A DNA stretch of 64,000 nucleotides from Mycolicibacterium parafortuitum (lineage in GTDB: Bacteria; Actinomycetota; Actinomycetes; Mycobacteriales; Mycobacteriaceae). The notes under the pieces are model-generated. The model made no database searches, was not told where the DNA came from, and was given only the letters and a program-made list of their open reading frames with translations. Positions 53,207-61,970 of the stretch are shown piece by piece (positions within the stretch are counted from its first letter, which is position 1; each line of letters opens with the position of its first letter). The translations under genes were made by a program, and so were the position numbers. The stretch covers positions 2,170,001 through 2,234,000 of the forward strand of contig NZ_AP022598.1 of NCBI RefSeq assembly GCF_010725485.1, in the 5' to 3' direction.

Positions 53207-53671
53207 TCAGTCGTCGCCGTCGCCGGGGGCCGGGGCGCTGGAGTACTCCTCCAGGCACCCCTCGGCCACCGCGTGACGGATGCTGTCGGCCAGTCGGGGG
53301 CAAGCCCTTTCGCGAGCCGGGTCGCCGCCGGCGGCCCTGATCTCGGAGAAGTGCGCGCAGCGCGCGGTGGCCTCGCTGTTCCACTGCACCGAGGTGTGGG
53401 CCGGACCGAGCTTCTTCACCTGCACCGCGACGTGACAGAAGCGACAGTCGATCGAGACCAGCCCTGAGGACAGGTAGCGCTCGCGGTCGCGAAGGCTGGC
53501 TTCCCGCACCGCGGCGGCGCGCACCGGATCGGACGCGAAATCCGGTGCCTTGCGCCAGGATCCCGGCGAGCCGGGGCCCGGAGTGTGGCCGTGGTGATGC
53601 TCCTCGTCGTCGTGCCCGTGAAGCAGCAGCATCGACTTGGCGAGGCGGTCCACATCCGGCGTGTCGCTCAT
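53207..53671 (-). CDS. Small conserved protein downstream of kshA (Rv3527 homologue)
   Basis: 154 residues, soluble. A His/Asp-rich stretch (LLLHGHDDEEHHHGHTPGPG) near the N-terminus and cysteines in DCRFCHVAVQ, ARCAHF and ERACPRL suggest metal binding. The ATG overlaps the kshA stop (ATGA), and the pair matches Rv3526-Rv3527. Translational coupling to the oxygenase suggests it helps ring-B oxygenation or handles iron, but its function is unknown. Confidence 0.82.
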   Translation of the reverse strand: MSDTPDVDRLAKSMLLLHGHDDEEHHHGHTPGPGSPGSWRKAPDFASDPVRAAAVREASLRDRERYLSSGLVSIDCRFCHVAVQVKKLGPAHTSVQWNSEATARCAHFSEIRAAGGDPARERACPRLADSIRHAVAEGCLEEYSSAPAPGDGDD

Positions 53672-54810
53672 GTGGCCTGCTTTTCGGCTTCCCTGTTCTT
53701 CAGGTTCTGCTCGACCTCGACGTTCCATTTCTCGACGGCGGCCGTGGTGTCGACCTCCATCTCGAAACGGTCGGTCATCTCCGGCGTCACGTCGGCGACG
53801 TCGACATAGAACTGCTGGTACCACCGGCGCATCTGGTAGACCGCGCCGTCCTCTTCGACCAGCAGCGGATTGTCGATGCGCGTCTTGTGCTTCCAGATCT
53901 CGACATCCTGCAGGAAGCCCTTGCTGACGCCGTCGGTGAACGCGTCGGCGAGCTTCTCGGTGGTCTTGTCGTCCAGACCCTTGGGCTTCTCCACGATCAC
54001 GCCCCACTGCAGCACGAACGAGTCCTGGGTGACCGGGTAGTGGCAGTTGATCAGGATCGACTCGGCCTTGAAGTCACCGTACTTGTTGTGCAGCCAATTG
54101 ATCATGAACGACGGGCCGAAGTAGCTGGCCTCGGAGTCCAGGGAGGCCTCGCCGTATGCCGTGCCCATGTCGTTGACGTCCGGGCGGCCCACGTTGTGCA
54201 GGTACTGGCTGGCGATGTGGCCTTCGAACACGTTCTTGAAGTACGTCGGCAGGCCGAAGTGGATGTAGAAGAAGTGGGCCATGTCGGTGACGTTGTCGAT
54301 GATCTCGCGGCAGTTGCTGCCCTCGATGAGCATCGTGTTCCACTTCCAGTCGGTCCATTCGCCGCTGGACCACTCCGGGATGTCAGGGATCCGCACCTCG
54401 GGCTGGGGTGGGTTGCCCTCGTGGTCGTGCCACACGAAGAGCAGGCCACCGCGCACGTCGGTGTGCCACGCGCGGGTGCGGGCCAACCGCGGGGTGCGCT
54501 TGGCGTAGGGGACCAGCTTGCACTTGCCGTCCCCGCCCCAGCGCCAATCGTGGAACGGGCAGGCGACCTCGTCGCCCTTGATCTCGCCCTGGGCCAGGTT
54601 GCCGCCCATGTGCCGGCAGTAACCGTCGAGGACGTTCACTTCGCCCTTGGAGTCGGCGAAGACCACCAGCATCGTGCCGAAGATCTCGATGCCGTGCGGC
54701 TTCCCGTCCAGGAAGTTCTTCACCGGGCCCAGGCAGTGCCAGCCCCGGGCGAACCGGTCGGGCAGGGCGCCGGTGTCGATCTCGCGAATGCCAGCCGTTT
54801 CGGTGCTCAC
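53668..54810 (-). CDS. kshA: 3-ketosteroid 9-alpha-hydroxylase oxygenase KshA
   Basis: 380 residues. The Rieske centre is C65-x-H67 and C84-x2-H87 (YCRHMGG and ACPFHDW). The non-heme iron site is in NVTDMAHFFYIH (Asp 176, His 179, His 184). KshA receives electrons from a reductase KshB, not encoded here, and hydroxylates C9 of androstadienedione, leading to ring B opening. The GTG start at 54810 follows a KstR box at 54842. Homologue of Rv3526. Confidence 0.95.
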   Translation of the reverse strand: MSTETAGIREIDTGALPDRFARGWHCLGPVKNFLDGKPHGIEIFGTMLVVFADSKGEVNVLDGYCRHMGGNLAQGEIKGDEVACPFHDWRWGGDGKCKLVPYAKRTPRLARTRAWHTDVRGGLLFVWHDHEGNPPQPEVRIPDIPEWSSGEWTDWKWNTMLIEGSNCREIIDNVTDMAHFFYIHFGLPTYFKNVFEGHIASQYLHNVGRPDVNDMGTAYGEASLDSEASYFGPSFMINWLHNKYGDFKAESILINCHYPVTQDSFVLQWGVIVEKPKGLDDKTTEKLADAFTDGVSKGFLQDVEIWKHKTRIDNPLLVEEDGAVYQMRRWYQQFYVDVADVTPEMTDRFEMEVDTTAAVEKWNVEVEQNLKNREAEKQAT

Positions 54811-54841
54811 CTCGGGCCTCCCAGTGTGTGTGGCTTCTAAC

Positions 54842-54855
54842 TAGAACACGTTACA
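54842..54855. promoter_or_regulatory. KstR operator upstream of kshA
   Basis: TAGAACACGTTACA fits TnnAACnnGTTnnA, 31 bp upstream of the kshA start. The divergent MFS gene starts at 55003, 147 bp away, so the same site could reach both. Confidence 0.9.
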
Positions 54856-55002
54856 GTTTTTTCCCGCTGCGGCGCAATCGAACCGTCCCGACCTGCGCGG
54901 AATGTTGCGCATCCCACTCGCGTCCCGCTGTCGCCCGAACGGGTACCCGCTGGGAGACTGTTATATAGTGCACAAAGTGTTCAGTAAGTGGGAGGGGGTG
55001 CC

Positions 55003-56226
55003 GTGACTGCCGTGGTCGCTGCGCAGGTCTCGGCCGGGCGCGCTCGCCGGTGGGCGGCCGTCGCCGCGTCGACCTTCGCGATCGCGTGGGGCGGCAACGA
55101 GTTCACTCCGCTGCTCGTGATGTATCGGACCGAGGGCGGCTTCACGCCGGTCACGGTCGATCTGCTGCTGTTCGCCTACGTGCTGGGCATCGTGCCCGCG
55201 CTGTTGATCGGTGGACCGCTGTCGGACCGCTTCGGTCGCCGCCCGCTGATGCTGCCCGCCCCGGTGCTCGCCGGGATCGGCTCGCTGATCCTTGCCGTCG
55301 GCGCCGAATCCGCCTGGACGCTCGGCGTGGGCCGGGTGTTCAGCGGACTCGCGCTCGGCCTGGCGATGGCCGTCGGCGGCAGCTGGATCAAAGAACTGTC
55401 CAGACCACCCTGGGATGTCGGCGACGCGGGAGCGCGCCGGGCCGCGATGAGCCTGACCGCCGGGTTCGGATTCGGCGCCGCCGTCGCGGGTGTCCTCGCA
55501 CAGTGGGGTCCCGCACCGACGGTGCTGCCGTACGCGATCAACGCGGTGATGGCGCTCGCGGCCGCAGCGCTGCTGATCACCGCTCCGGAGACCCGACGAG
55601 CTGACCCCCTAGACGCATCGGGGAAGCCATGGTGGTCCGATCTGGCGATCCCGAGCGCATCGCATCGCCGGTTCCTGTTCGTCGTCGTACCGGTCGCTCC
55701 CTGGGTGTTCGGTGCCGGGGCGTCGGCCTATGCGGTGCTTCCCGCACTGATGACCGAGCGCGTCGGGGCCGCGCCGATCGCGTTCTCGGCGCTGCTGTGC
55801 GCAGTGACGCTCGGTGTCGCGTTCACCGTCCAGCACCTCGGCCGCCACATCGTCGCCGACGGTCGAAGCGGAGCTCTCGTCGCTCTCGTACTGGTGGCGG
55901 CCGGTATGGCACTGGCCGTCGCGGCCGCGTCACTGTTGACCGTCTGGGCGGCATTGATCGCCGCCGCCGCGCTCGGCGCCGGGTACGGGATGGCACTGCT
56001 GGCGGGTCTGCAGGAGATTCAGCGCATCGCCACCGCTGACGACCTCGCCGGTCTGACCGCCGTGTTCTACAGCCTGAGCTATCTCGGCTTCGGCGTACCC
56101 GCCGCGATGGCCCTGCTCGCCGCGCACGTGAGCTATCCGGTGATGTTCGGGTTCGGCGCCCTCGCCGCCGGCGTCTGTCTGATCGTCGCCGTGGCCGGAT
56201 CGAGACGGACCGCCGCCTTAAGCTGA
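55003..56226 (+). CDS. MFS transporter
   Basis: 407 residues with about 12 hydrophobic segments. The A-loop signature GGPLSDRFGRRPLMLP between TM2 and TM3 is classical for the major facilitator superfamily. The GTG at 55003 has GGAGGGGG upstream; another GTG at 54988 lacks one. Followed four bases later by a TetR gene, an arrangement typical of regulated efflux or uptake. It is divergent from kshA and in the middle of the steroid cluster, so export or import of steroid intermediates is possible but unproven. Confidence 0.82.
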   Translation: MTAVVAAQVSAGRARRWAAVAASTFAIAWGGNEFTPLLVMYRTEGGFTPVTVDLLLFAYVLGIVPALLIGGPLSDRFGRRPLMLPAPVLAGIGSLILAVGAESAWTLGVGRVFSGLALGLAMAVGGSWIKELSRPPWDVGDAGARRAAMSLTAGFGFGAAVAGVLAQWGPAPTVLPYAINAVMALAAAALLITAPETRRADPLDASGKPWWSDLAIPSASHRRFLFVVVPVAPWVFGAGASAYAVLPALMTERVGAAPIAFSALLCAVTLGVAFTVQHLGRHIVADGRSGALVALVLVAAGMALAVAAASLLTVWAALIAAAALGAGYGMALLAGLQEIQRIATADDLAGLTAVFYSLSYLGFGVPAAMALLAAHVSYPVMFGFGALAAGVCLIVAVAGSRRTAALS

Positions 56227-56230
56227 CCCC

Positions 56231-56809
56231 GTGGCCAGCCGTCGTGGACGCCCCCGCAGTGAGGCGGTACGCACCGCTGTGCTTGCTGCCGCGGCCGAAC
56301 TCGCCCTCGAAGGCGGTTCCTCGGCGGCGACCGTCGAGGCGATCGCCAAACGCGCCGAGGTCAGTCGCACCACGATCTACAAGTGGTGGCCGTCGGCGGC
56401 GGCGATCGTGCTCGAAGGGTTGCTCGAGTCGGTTCGCGATTCGATCACCCGGCCGCCCGGCAGCACATCAATGGAGGCGGTCATCCACCACGTCCGCGCC
56501 CTCAACACGATCCTCGTCGACCCGACGGTCGGGCCCCTGCTGCGCAATGTGATCGCGGCGTCGGCGTCCGAACCCGCCATCCAGCAAGCACTCCGCGACC
56601 AGTGGATCGGGCCCCGACGGGGCGCCGTCGCGGTGACCGTCGCTACCGCAGTCGACCGCGGCGAACTGGCGGCGGACACCGACGTCGAACTCGTCGTCGA
56701 CGCCGTGGTGTCCCCGCCGTACTACCGGCTGATGCTCGGCATGCCCGCGCTGAACGACGAGGCGATCGACCGTCTGGTCCGCACCGTCTGGAACGGGTCC
56801 CTGGCCTGA
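56231..56809 (+). CDS. TetR-family regulator downstream of the MFS gene
   Basis: 192 residues. A basic start (RRGRPRSEAVRTAVLAAAAE), HTH AIAKRAEVSRTTIYKWWPSA and a C-terminal ligand domain of the TetR_C type (ALRDQWIGPRRGAVAVTVAT). The GTG lies four bases after the MFS stop, so both are co-transcribed, and it presumably controls the MFS promoter. It converges on ltp3 with four bases between stops. No KstR-like fold features beyond the HTH. Confidence 0.85.
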   Translation: MASRRGRPRSEAVRTAVLAAAAELALEGGSSAATVEAIAKRAEVSRTTIYKWWPSAAAIVLEGLLESVRDSITRPPGSTSMEAVIHHVRALNTILVDPTVGPLLRNVIAASASEPAIQQALRDQWIGPRRGAVAVTVATAVDRGELAADTDVELVVDAVVSPPYYRLMLGMPALNDEAIDRLVRTVWNGSLA

Positions 56810-56813
56810 TCCG

Positions 56814-57986
56814 TCAGGCGGGCTTGTCGGAACCGACCACCCACATCGAGAAGTACTGCGCACCACCGCCGTACGCGTGGCCCATGGCCTTGCGTGCGTC
56901 CGGCACCTGATGCTCGCCGGCCTTGTTCATGACCTGGATGGCGGATTCGGCGAAGCGGATCATGCCCGACGCGCCGATCGGATTGGAGGACAGCACACCA
57001 CCGGACGGGTTGAACGGGATGCGGCCGCCGATCGCGGTCTCACCGGCCTCGGTCAGCTTCCAGCCCTCGCCCTCGGGCGCGAAGCCGAGGCTCTCCAGCC
57101 ACATCGGCTCGTACCACGAGAACGGCACGTACACCTCGGCGACGTCGATCTCGTCGATCGGGCTGGTGATTCCGGCGGCCTTCCACAGTGCCGCCGCGGC
57201 GTCGCGGCTGGCCTGCGGGTTCACCTGGTCACGGCCGGCGTAGGCCAGCGGCTCGGTGCGCAGCGCGGTGCCATGGATCCACGCGACCGGATGCCCTTCG
57301 GCGACACGGGCGTCCGCGCTCGCCTCGTCGCCGATCACCAGTGCCGCGGCACCGTCCGAGGACGGGCACGTCTCGTCGTAGCGGATCGGATCCCACAGCA
57401 TCGGTGAGGACATCACCTTCTCCAGGGTGATGTCGGGCTGATGCAGGTGTGCCAACGGGTTCTTGGCTCCGTTGAGGCGATCCTTGACCGCGACCATCGC
57501 ACCGATGTGCGTCGGGGCGCCCGAGCGCCGGATGTAGGCACGCACGTGCGGTGCGAAGTAGCCACCCGCACCCGCGCCGACCGGCTTGGTGAACGGCACC
57601 GGAATGCTCAGCGCCCACATCGCATTCGACTCGGACTGCTTCTCCCAGGCCATCGTCAGCACCCGGCGGTACTTGCCCGACTGGACCAGGCTTGCCGCCA
57701 CGATCGCCGTCGATCCGCCCACCGAGCCTGCGGTGTGCACCCGGATCAACGGCTTGCCCGTCGCGCCGGTGGCGTCGGCCATGAACAGCTCCGGCATCAT
57801 GACACCCTCGAAGAAGTCCGGCGCCTTGCCGACGACCACGGCGTCGATGTCGGCCAGGGTCACCCCGGCGTCCTCGAGTGCGCGGTCGATCGCCTCGCGC
57901 ACCAGGCCGTTCATCGAGACGTCCTTGCGCTTGGCGACGTACTTCGTCTGTCCGGTGCCCAGAACGGCTGCGAGCCTCTTACCCAT
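56814..57986 (-). CDS. ltp3: Thiolase-like aldol-lyase Ltp3
   Basis: 390 residues of the SCP-x/lipid-transfer thiolase-like family (Rv3523). Characteristic segments are VHTAGSVGGSTAIVAASLVQ, GAGAGGYFAPHVRAYIRRSG and NPSGGVLSSNPIGASGMIRF; a HAYGGGAQYFSMWVVGSDK segment closes it. Relatives work as retro-aldolases together with a DUF35 partner; the Rv3521 homologue two genes upstream fits that part. The start overlaps the ltp4 stop by one base (TGATG). The substrate of Ltp3 is not certain. Confidence 0.9.
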   Translation of the reverse strand: MGKRLAAVLGTGQTKYVAKRKDVSMNGLVREAIDRALEDAGVTLADIDAVVVGKAPDFFEGVMMPELFMADATGATGKPLIRVHTAGSVGGSTAIVAASLVQSGKYRRVLTMAWEKQSESNAMWALSIPVPFTKPVGAGAGGYFAPHVRAYIRRSGAPTHIGAMVAVKDRLNGAKNPLAHLHQPDITLEKVMSSPMLWDPIRYDETCPSSDGAAALVIGDEASADARVAEGHPVAWIHGTALRTEPLAYAGRDQVNPQASRDAAAALWKAAGITSPIDEIDVAEVYVPFSWYEPMWLESLGFAPEGEGWKLTEAGETAIGGRIPFNPSGGVLSSNPIGASGMIRFAESAIQVMNKAGEHQVPDARKAMGHAYGGGAQYFSMWVVGSDKPA

Positions 57987-59053
57987 CAGACTTCACCTTC
58001 CAAGACCGCGACCAGATTCTGTTGCAGCGCAGGCCCGCTCGTGGCGTGGGCCAGCACCCGCGAGGCATTGCCGTCGAAGATGTGCCGGGCGGCGAAACCG
58101 ATGCGTTCCAGGCCGGCCGAGAACATCGGGTTCGCGGCCAGTGCACCGCCGGACGGGTTGATCTTCGTCGCGTCGCCCAGCCCGATCGCCTCCTTGAGGA
58201 TCAGCTGCTGATGGCTGAACGGCGCGTAGAGCTCCGCGATCTCGATGGAGCCGGGGTCGCCGTTCGTCGCGGCGGCGGCCGACGCGGCGGTCGACGGCGA
58301 CGTGGTCAGATCGCGGGCACCCAGCACCGGGGTCTCGATGCGGTGCTCGATCCCGGTGATCCAGGCGGGCCGCTCGCGCAGTTCCCGGGCCCGGGCGCCG
58401 GAGGCGAGCACGATCGCCGACGCGCCGTCGGTGATCGGCGCGATGTCGTGGCGGCGCAGCGGATCCGCGAAGAACGGTTGATCCAGGAGCTCCTGCACGC
58501 TGGTGCCGGGCTCAAGACGGTCCACCCGCGGCCCGGCGGCCTGGGCATCCAGCGCGACCTGGGCCATCTGCTCGGCTGTCCACTTGCCCGCGTCCAGACC
58601 GAAACGGGCCTGCAGGCCCGCGATGCTCACCGAATCCGGCATCAGCGGCGCGACGGTGTACGGGTCGGTCTGCAGGGCCAGCACCCGGCGCAGCACGCCT
58701 GCCGACGACTTGCCGAACCCGTAGACCAGCGCGGTCTCCACTTCGCCGGTCAGGATCTTGATGTAGGCCTCGTAGAGCGCCCACGCCGCGTCCATCTCGA
58801 CGTGCGATTCGTTGATCGGCGGAACCGCACCGATCGAGTCGATCGCCGAGATGAACGAAAACGCGCGGCCGGCAAGGTAATCGGAGGAGCCCGAGCACCA
58901 GAAACCGATGTCGGTCTGCTTCAGGCCGAGTTCGGTGTACAGCTGACGGAAGCACGGCATCAGCATTTCGACACCATTGGTGGTGCCGTTGGTGCGGCGG
59001 ACGTGGGGCGCGTGCGCGAACCCGACCACTGCAACTGAATTGTCGAAAGTCAT
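57986..59053 (-). CDS. ltp4: Thiolase-like aldol-lyase Ltp4
   Basis: 355 residues (Rv3522 is about 354). VAVVGFAHAPHVRRTNGTTN at the N-terminus, a GSSDYLAGRAFSFISAIDSI active-site region that lacks the thiolase Cys, and NPSGGALAANPMFSAGLERI in the C-terminal half. Probably forms a mixed complex with Ltp3 and the DUF35 protein, by analogy with other lipid-transfer/DUF35 aldolases. Middle gene of the Rv3521-ltp4-ltp3 operon, which is controlled by the KstR box at 60071. Confidence 0.9.
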   Translation of the reverse strand: MTFDNSVAVVGFAHAPHVRRTNGTTNGVEMLMPCFRQLYTELGLKQTDIGFWCSGSSDYLAGRAFSFISAIDSIGAVPPINESHVEMDAAWALYEAYIKILTGEVETALVYGFGKSSAGVLRRVLALQTDPYTVAPLMPDSVSIAGLQARFGLDAGKWTAEQMAQVALDAQAAGPRVDRLEPGTSVQELLDQPFFADPLRRHDIAPITDGASAIVLASGARARELRERPAWITGIEHRIETPVLGARDLTTSPSTAASAAAATNGDPGSIEIAELYAPFSHQQLILKEAIGLGDATKINPSGGALAANPMFSAGLERIGFAARHIFDGNASRVLAHATSGPALQQNLVAVLEGEV

Positions 59054-59068
59054 GGGGTTTTCCCTTGT

Positions 59069-60061
59069 CTACAGGTGATGCTTGTACGTGTCGTAGTCGG
59101 CGTCGGGTTCACCTGTCGGCCGGAAGTAGTCGATGTTGTCGATGCCGAGGCCCCATTCCTCCTGGGGTTTCCACACCGCCTGGACCCGCATTCCCATCCG
59201 GACCTCGGACGGATCGATCTCGGTGACCAGGTGCAGGAACGGGATGTCGGCACCGTCGAGCAGCACGTAGGCCGCGACGTACGGCGGCTTGATGCGCTGA
59301 CCGGCGAACGGGATGTTGATGATCGCGAAGGTCGTCACCGTGCCCTTGTCGGGCAGTTCGACGAAGTTGTCGAGCTCGAGCCCGGTGGCCGGGTCGGCCT
59401 CCTTCGGCGGGAAGTACACCTTGCCGTTCTCGCCGCTGCGGGCCCCCAGGAGGCGGCCCTGTTCGAGGGCGCGCAGGAACGTGCTCTCGGGAAGCGAAGC
59501 GGTGTGCTGGATCTCGATCGCCGACGGGGTCACGACCATCGTCACCGGGTCCAGGCCCTCGGGGGCGGGCGGGACGTCCTCGGGTTGGTCGCCGAGCGCG
59601 AAGTACGCGATGTCGGTGATCGCGCCGACGGGCTCGTCGACCCAGTGTGCGTGCACGCGCGCACCGGTGCTGATGGCGTCGGCGGTCCCGGCATCGACGG
59701 CGTGCAGCAGCGGGGTGTCGGCACCGTCGAGCTTGATCAGCGCGAACGCGAACGGCCGATCCAACGGCTGGCCGTCGAGCGGGTGCGATTGCCACGTCCA
59801 GGACAGCACCGTGCCGACACTGGCGACCGGTACGATCTCCGTCAATTGCTCCCAGGTGACGGGGTCGTATTCGGCCGGCGGGACATGCACCCTGCCGTCT
59901 GATCCGCGCACTCCGACGATGCGCCGCTCACGCAGTGCGGTGAAGAACGCGCCCAGGAGTGGTCCTACTGAACGGGTGTAGTCGAATGCGAGCTTCAGCG
60001 GCGCGGATAGCGGCGGCTCATGCGTATCGATCTGCACCGGGCTGCTTTGGCTGGTGGTCAC
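59069..60061 (-). CDS. Tandem DUF35/OB-fold protein (Rv3521 homologue)
   Basis: 330 residues made of two similar halves, each with an N-terminal helix and an OB-fold. The first has PLLGAFFTALRERRIVGVRG and VGTVLSWTWQSHP; the second has TFLRALEQGRLLGARSGENG and KGTVTTFAIINIPFAGQ. DUF35 proteins bind CoA esters and partner thiolase-like enzymes. The GTG at 60061 is chosen because the KstR box lies at 60071-60084; an ATG at 60097 would put the box inside the gene. First gene of the operon with ltp4 and ltp3, so it is likely the Ltp3/Ltp4 partner. Confidence 0.85.
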   Translation of the reverse strand: MTTSQSSPVQIDTHEPPLSAPLKLAFDYTRSVGPLLGAFFTALRERRIVGVRGSDGRVHVPPAEYDPVTWEQLTEIVPVASVGTVLSWTWQSHPLDGQPLDRPFAFALIKLDGADTPLLHAVDAGTADAISTGARVHAHWVDEPVGAITDIAYFALGDQPEDVPPAPEGLDPVTMVVTPSAIEIQHTASLPESTFLRALEQGRLLGARSGENGKVYFPPKEADPATGLELDNFVELPDKGTVTTFAIINIPFAGQRIKPPYVAAYVLLDGADIPFLHLVTEIDPSEVRMGMRVQAVWKPQEEWGLGIDNIDYFRPTGEPDADYDTYKHHL

Positions 60062-60070
60062 GGCATCGAG

Positions 60071-60084
60071 TAGAACAGGTTCTA
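60071..60084. promoter_or_regulatory. KstR operator between the Rv3521 and Rv3520c homologues
   Basis: TAGAACAGGTTCTA matches TnnAACnnGTTnnA; its halves TAGAAC and GTTCTA are perfectly symmetric. It lies 9 bp from the minus-strand GTG (60061) and 44 bp from the plus-strand ATG (60129), and can control both operons. Confidence 0.93.
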
Positions 60085-60128
60085 AGAATGGTTTCAAGAA
60101 GGTGTCCGTCGGCGGAAGTGGGTAGGCG

Positions 60129-61160
60129 ATGAAACTGGGTCTTCAGTTGGGCTATTGGGGCGCGAAGCCGCCCGAGAATCACGCCGAGCTCGTCGCCGCC
60201 GCGGAGGACGCCGGCTTCGACACGGTCTTCACCGCCGAGGCGTGGGGGTCGGATGCCTACACCCCGCTCGCGTGGTGGGGCCGCGAGACCAAACGCATGC
60301 GACTGGGCACCTCGGTCGTCCAACTGTCCGCGCGCACCCCGACCGCGTGCGCGATGGCGGCGCTGACGCTCGACCACCTGTCGGGGGGACGGCACATCCT
60401 CGGCCTCGGGGTGTCCGGACCGCAGGTCGTCGAAGGCTGGTACGGCGCCAAATTCCCGAAGCCGCTGGCCCGCACACGCGAGTACATCGACATCCTTCGG
60501 CAGGTGTGGGCCCGCGAAGCTCCGGTGCACAGCGACGGGCCGCACTACCCGCTGCCACTGACCGGCGAGGGCACCACCGGGCTCGGGAAGAACCTCAAGC
60601 CGATCACGCACCCGCTGCGCGCCGACATCCCGGTGATGCTCGGCGCCGAGGGGCCCAAGAACGTCGCGCTGGCCGCCGAGATCTGTGACGGCTGGCTGCC
60701 GATCTTCTACTCGCCCCGCATCGCCGGTATGTACAACGAGTGGCTCGACGAAGGGTTCGCCCGTCCCGGCGCGCGGCGGACGCGGGAGACGTTCGAGATC
60801 TGCGCGACCGCGCAGGTGGTCGTCACCGACGACCGTCCCGCGATCATGGAGCTGATGAAGCCGCACCTGGCGCTCTACGTGGGCGGGATGGGTGCGGAGG
60901 GCACCAACTTCCACGCCGACGTGTACCGCCGGATGGGCTACGCCGAGGTCGTCGAGGACGTGACCCGGCTGTTCCGCAGTGACCGCAAAGACGAAGCCGC
61001 CAAGGCGATCCCGGACGAGCTGGTCGACGACTCCGCGATCGTCGGCGACCTGGGCTACGTACAGGAGCAGATCAAGGCGTGGGAGGCGTCCGGGGTCACG
61101 ATGATGGTCGTCGGCGCGCGCTCCACCGAGCAGATTCGGGACCTCGCCGCCCTGGTCTGA
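60129..61160 (+). CDS. F420-dependent luciferase-like oxidoreductase (Rv3520c homologue)
   Basis: 343 residues of the luciferase-like monooxygenase family with an (alpha/beta)8 barrel. The N-terminal MKLGLQLGYWGAKPPENHAE, DTVFTAEAWGSDAYTPLAWW and LDHLSGGRHILGLGVSGPQV are typical of coenzyme F420-binding members in mycobacteria. The role in steroid catabolism is not defined; regulation by the KstR box at 60071 supports involvement. The ATG is preceded by GTGGG. A short dyad follows. Confidence 0.88.
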   Translation: MKLGLQLGYWGAKPPENHAELVAAAEDAGFDTVFTAEAWGSDAYTPLAWWGRETKRMRLGTSVVQLSARTPTACAMAALTLDHLSGGRHILGLGVSGPQVVEGWYGAKFPKPLARTREYIDILRQVWAREAPVHSDGPHYPLPLTGEGTTGLGKNLKPITHPLRADIPVMLGAEGPKNVALAAEICDGWLPIFYSPRIAGMYNEWLDEGFARPGARRTRETFEICATAQVVVTDDRPAIMELMKPHLALYVGGMGAEGTNFHADVYRRMGYAEVVEDVTRLFRSDRKDEAAKAIPDELVDDSAIVGDLGYVQEQIKAWEASGVTMMVVGARSTEQIRDLAALV

Positions 61161-61170
61161 ACACACTCGA

Positions 61171-61197
61171 CTAGACAGATTCTTGCCGACTGTCTAG
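61171..61197. promoter_or_regulatory. 8-bp inverted repeat between Rv3520c and Rv3519 homologues
   Basis: CTAGACAG (61171-61178) and CTGTCTAG (61190-61197) form a perfect dyad with an 11-base spacer. It lies 11 bp after one stop and 20 bp before the next start. It is not a KstR box, though a half site GGTTCTA (61201-61207) follows. It could be an unknown operator or a weak terminator. Confidence 0.5.
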
Positions 61198-61217
61198 TGA
61201 GGTTCTAGATTGGCGGT

Positions 61218-61970
61218 GTGACCGATGACACTGTGTCTTCGCGCTCCCAGCACACGATCGCAGGCACCGTCCTGACGATGCCCGTGCGGGTCCGCACCGC
61301 CCATCAGCACACCGCGATGTTCGTCGTCGACGCAGACGCCGCGCAGCGGATGATCGACTACAGCGGAATGCGGGTCTGCCGATTCGGCAGGGGAGGCCGG
61401 CGCGCCTTGGTCGTGCTGATGCTGATGCGCTACCTCGACACCGACCTCGGCGAGTACTACGAGTACGGCACCAATGTGATGGTGAACCCGCCCGGGTCGC
61501 AGGCCACAGGCGTGCGTGCGCTTCAGTCGGCCGGCGCGTTCGTCCACCACCTTCCCGTCGACCAACCGTTCACCCTCGAAGCCGGCCGGACGATCTGGGG
61601 CTATCCGAAGGTGATGGCGGATTTCACCGTCCGCGGAGACGGCCGACGGTTCGGGTTCGACGTCAGCATCGACGGCCAGCGGGTGGTGAGCATGGAGTTC
61701 GCACCCGGCCTGCCGATTCCCGACAGGTTCGCGGGCCGCCCCCAGGTCCACTCGACCTACTCGTATCTCGACGGCGTCGCCCGCGAGACCGAGGGTCAGA
61801 TGGTGCTCTCGGGGGTGCGGTACCGCCCCGGGGGCGTTTCGCTGCGACTTGGCGAACATCCCTACGCGGCCGAGCTCGCCGCCCTAGGCTTGCCCCGGCG
61901 CGCACTCGTGTCGAGTTCGGCAGCCAACGTCGACATGACCTTCGCCGACGCCAAAATCGTAGGAGCATAA
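61218..61970 (+). CDS. Acetoacetate decarboxylase-like protein (Rv3519 homologue)
   Basis: 250 residues. The ADC-like fold shows in PVRVRTAHQHTAMFVVDADA, MVNPPGSQATGVRAL and the segment GRTIWGYPKVMADFTV, where the Lys aligns with the Schiff-base Lys region. The family decarboxylates or hydrates keto acids, but members in steroid clusters have no proven reaction. The ATG-overlap with cyp142 (stop TAATG) makes them co-transcribed. Function inferred only as possible processing of an oxidised side-chain product. Confidence 0.78.
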   Translation: MTDDTVSSRSQHTIAGTVLTMPVRVRTAHQHTAMFVVDADAAQRMIDYSGMRVCRFGRGGRRALVVLMLMRYLDTDLGEYYEYGTNVMVNPPGSQATGVRALQSAGAFVHHLPVDQPFTLEAGRTIWGYPKVMADFTVRGDGRRFGFDVSIDGQRVVSMEFAPGLPIPDRFAGRPQVHSTYSYLDGVARETEGQMVLSGVRYRPGGVSLRLGEHPYAAELAALGLPRRALVSSSAANVDMTFADAKIVGA

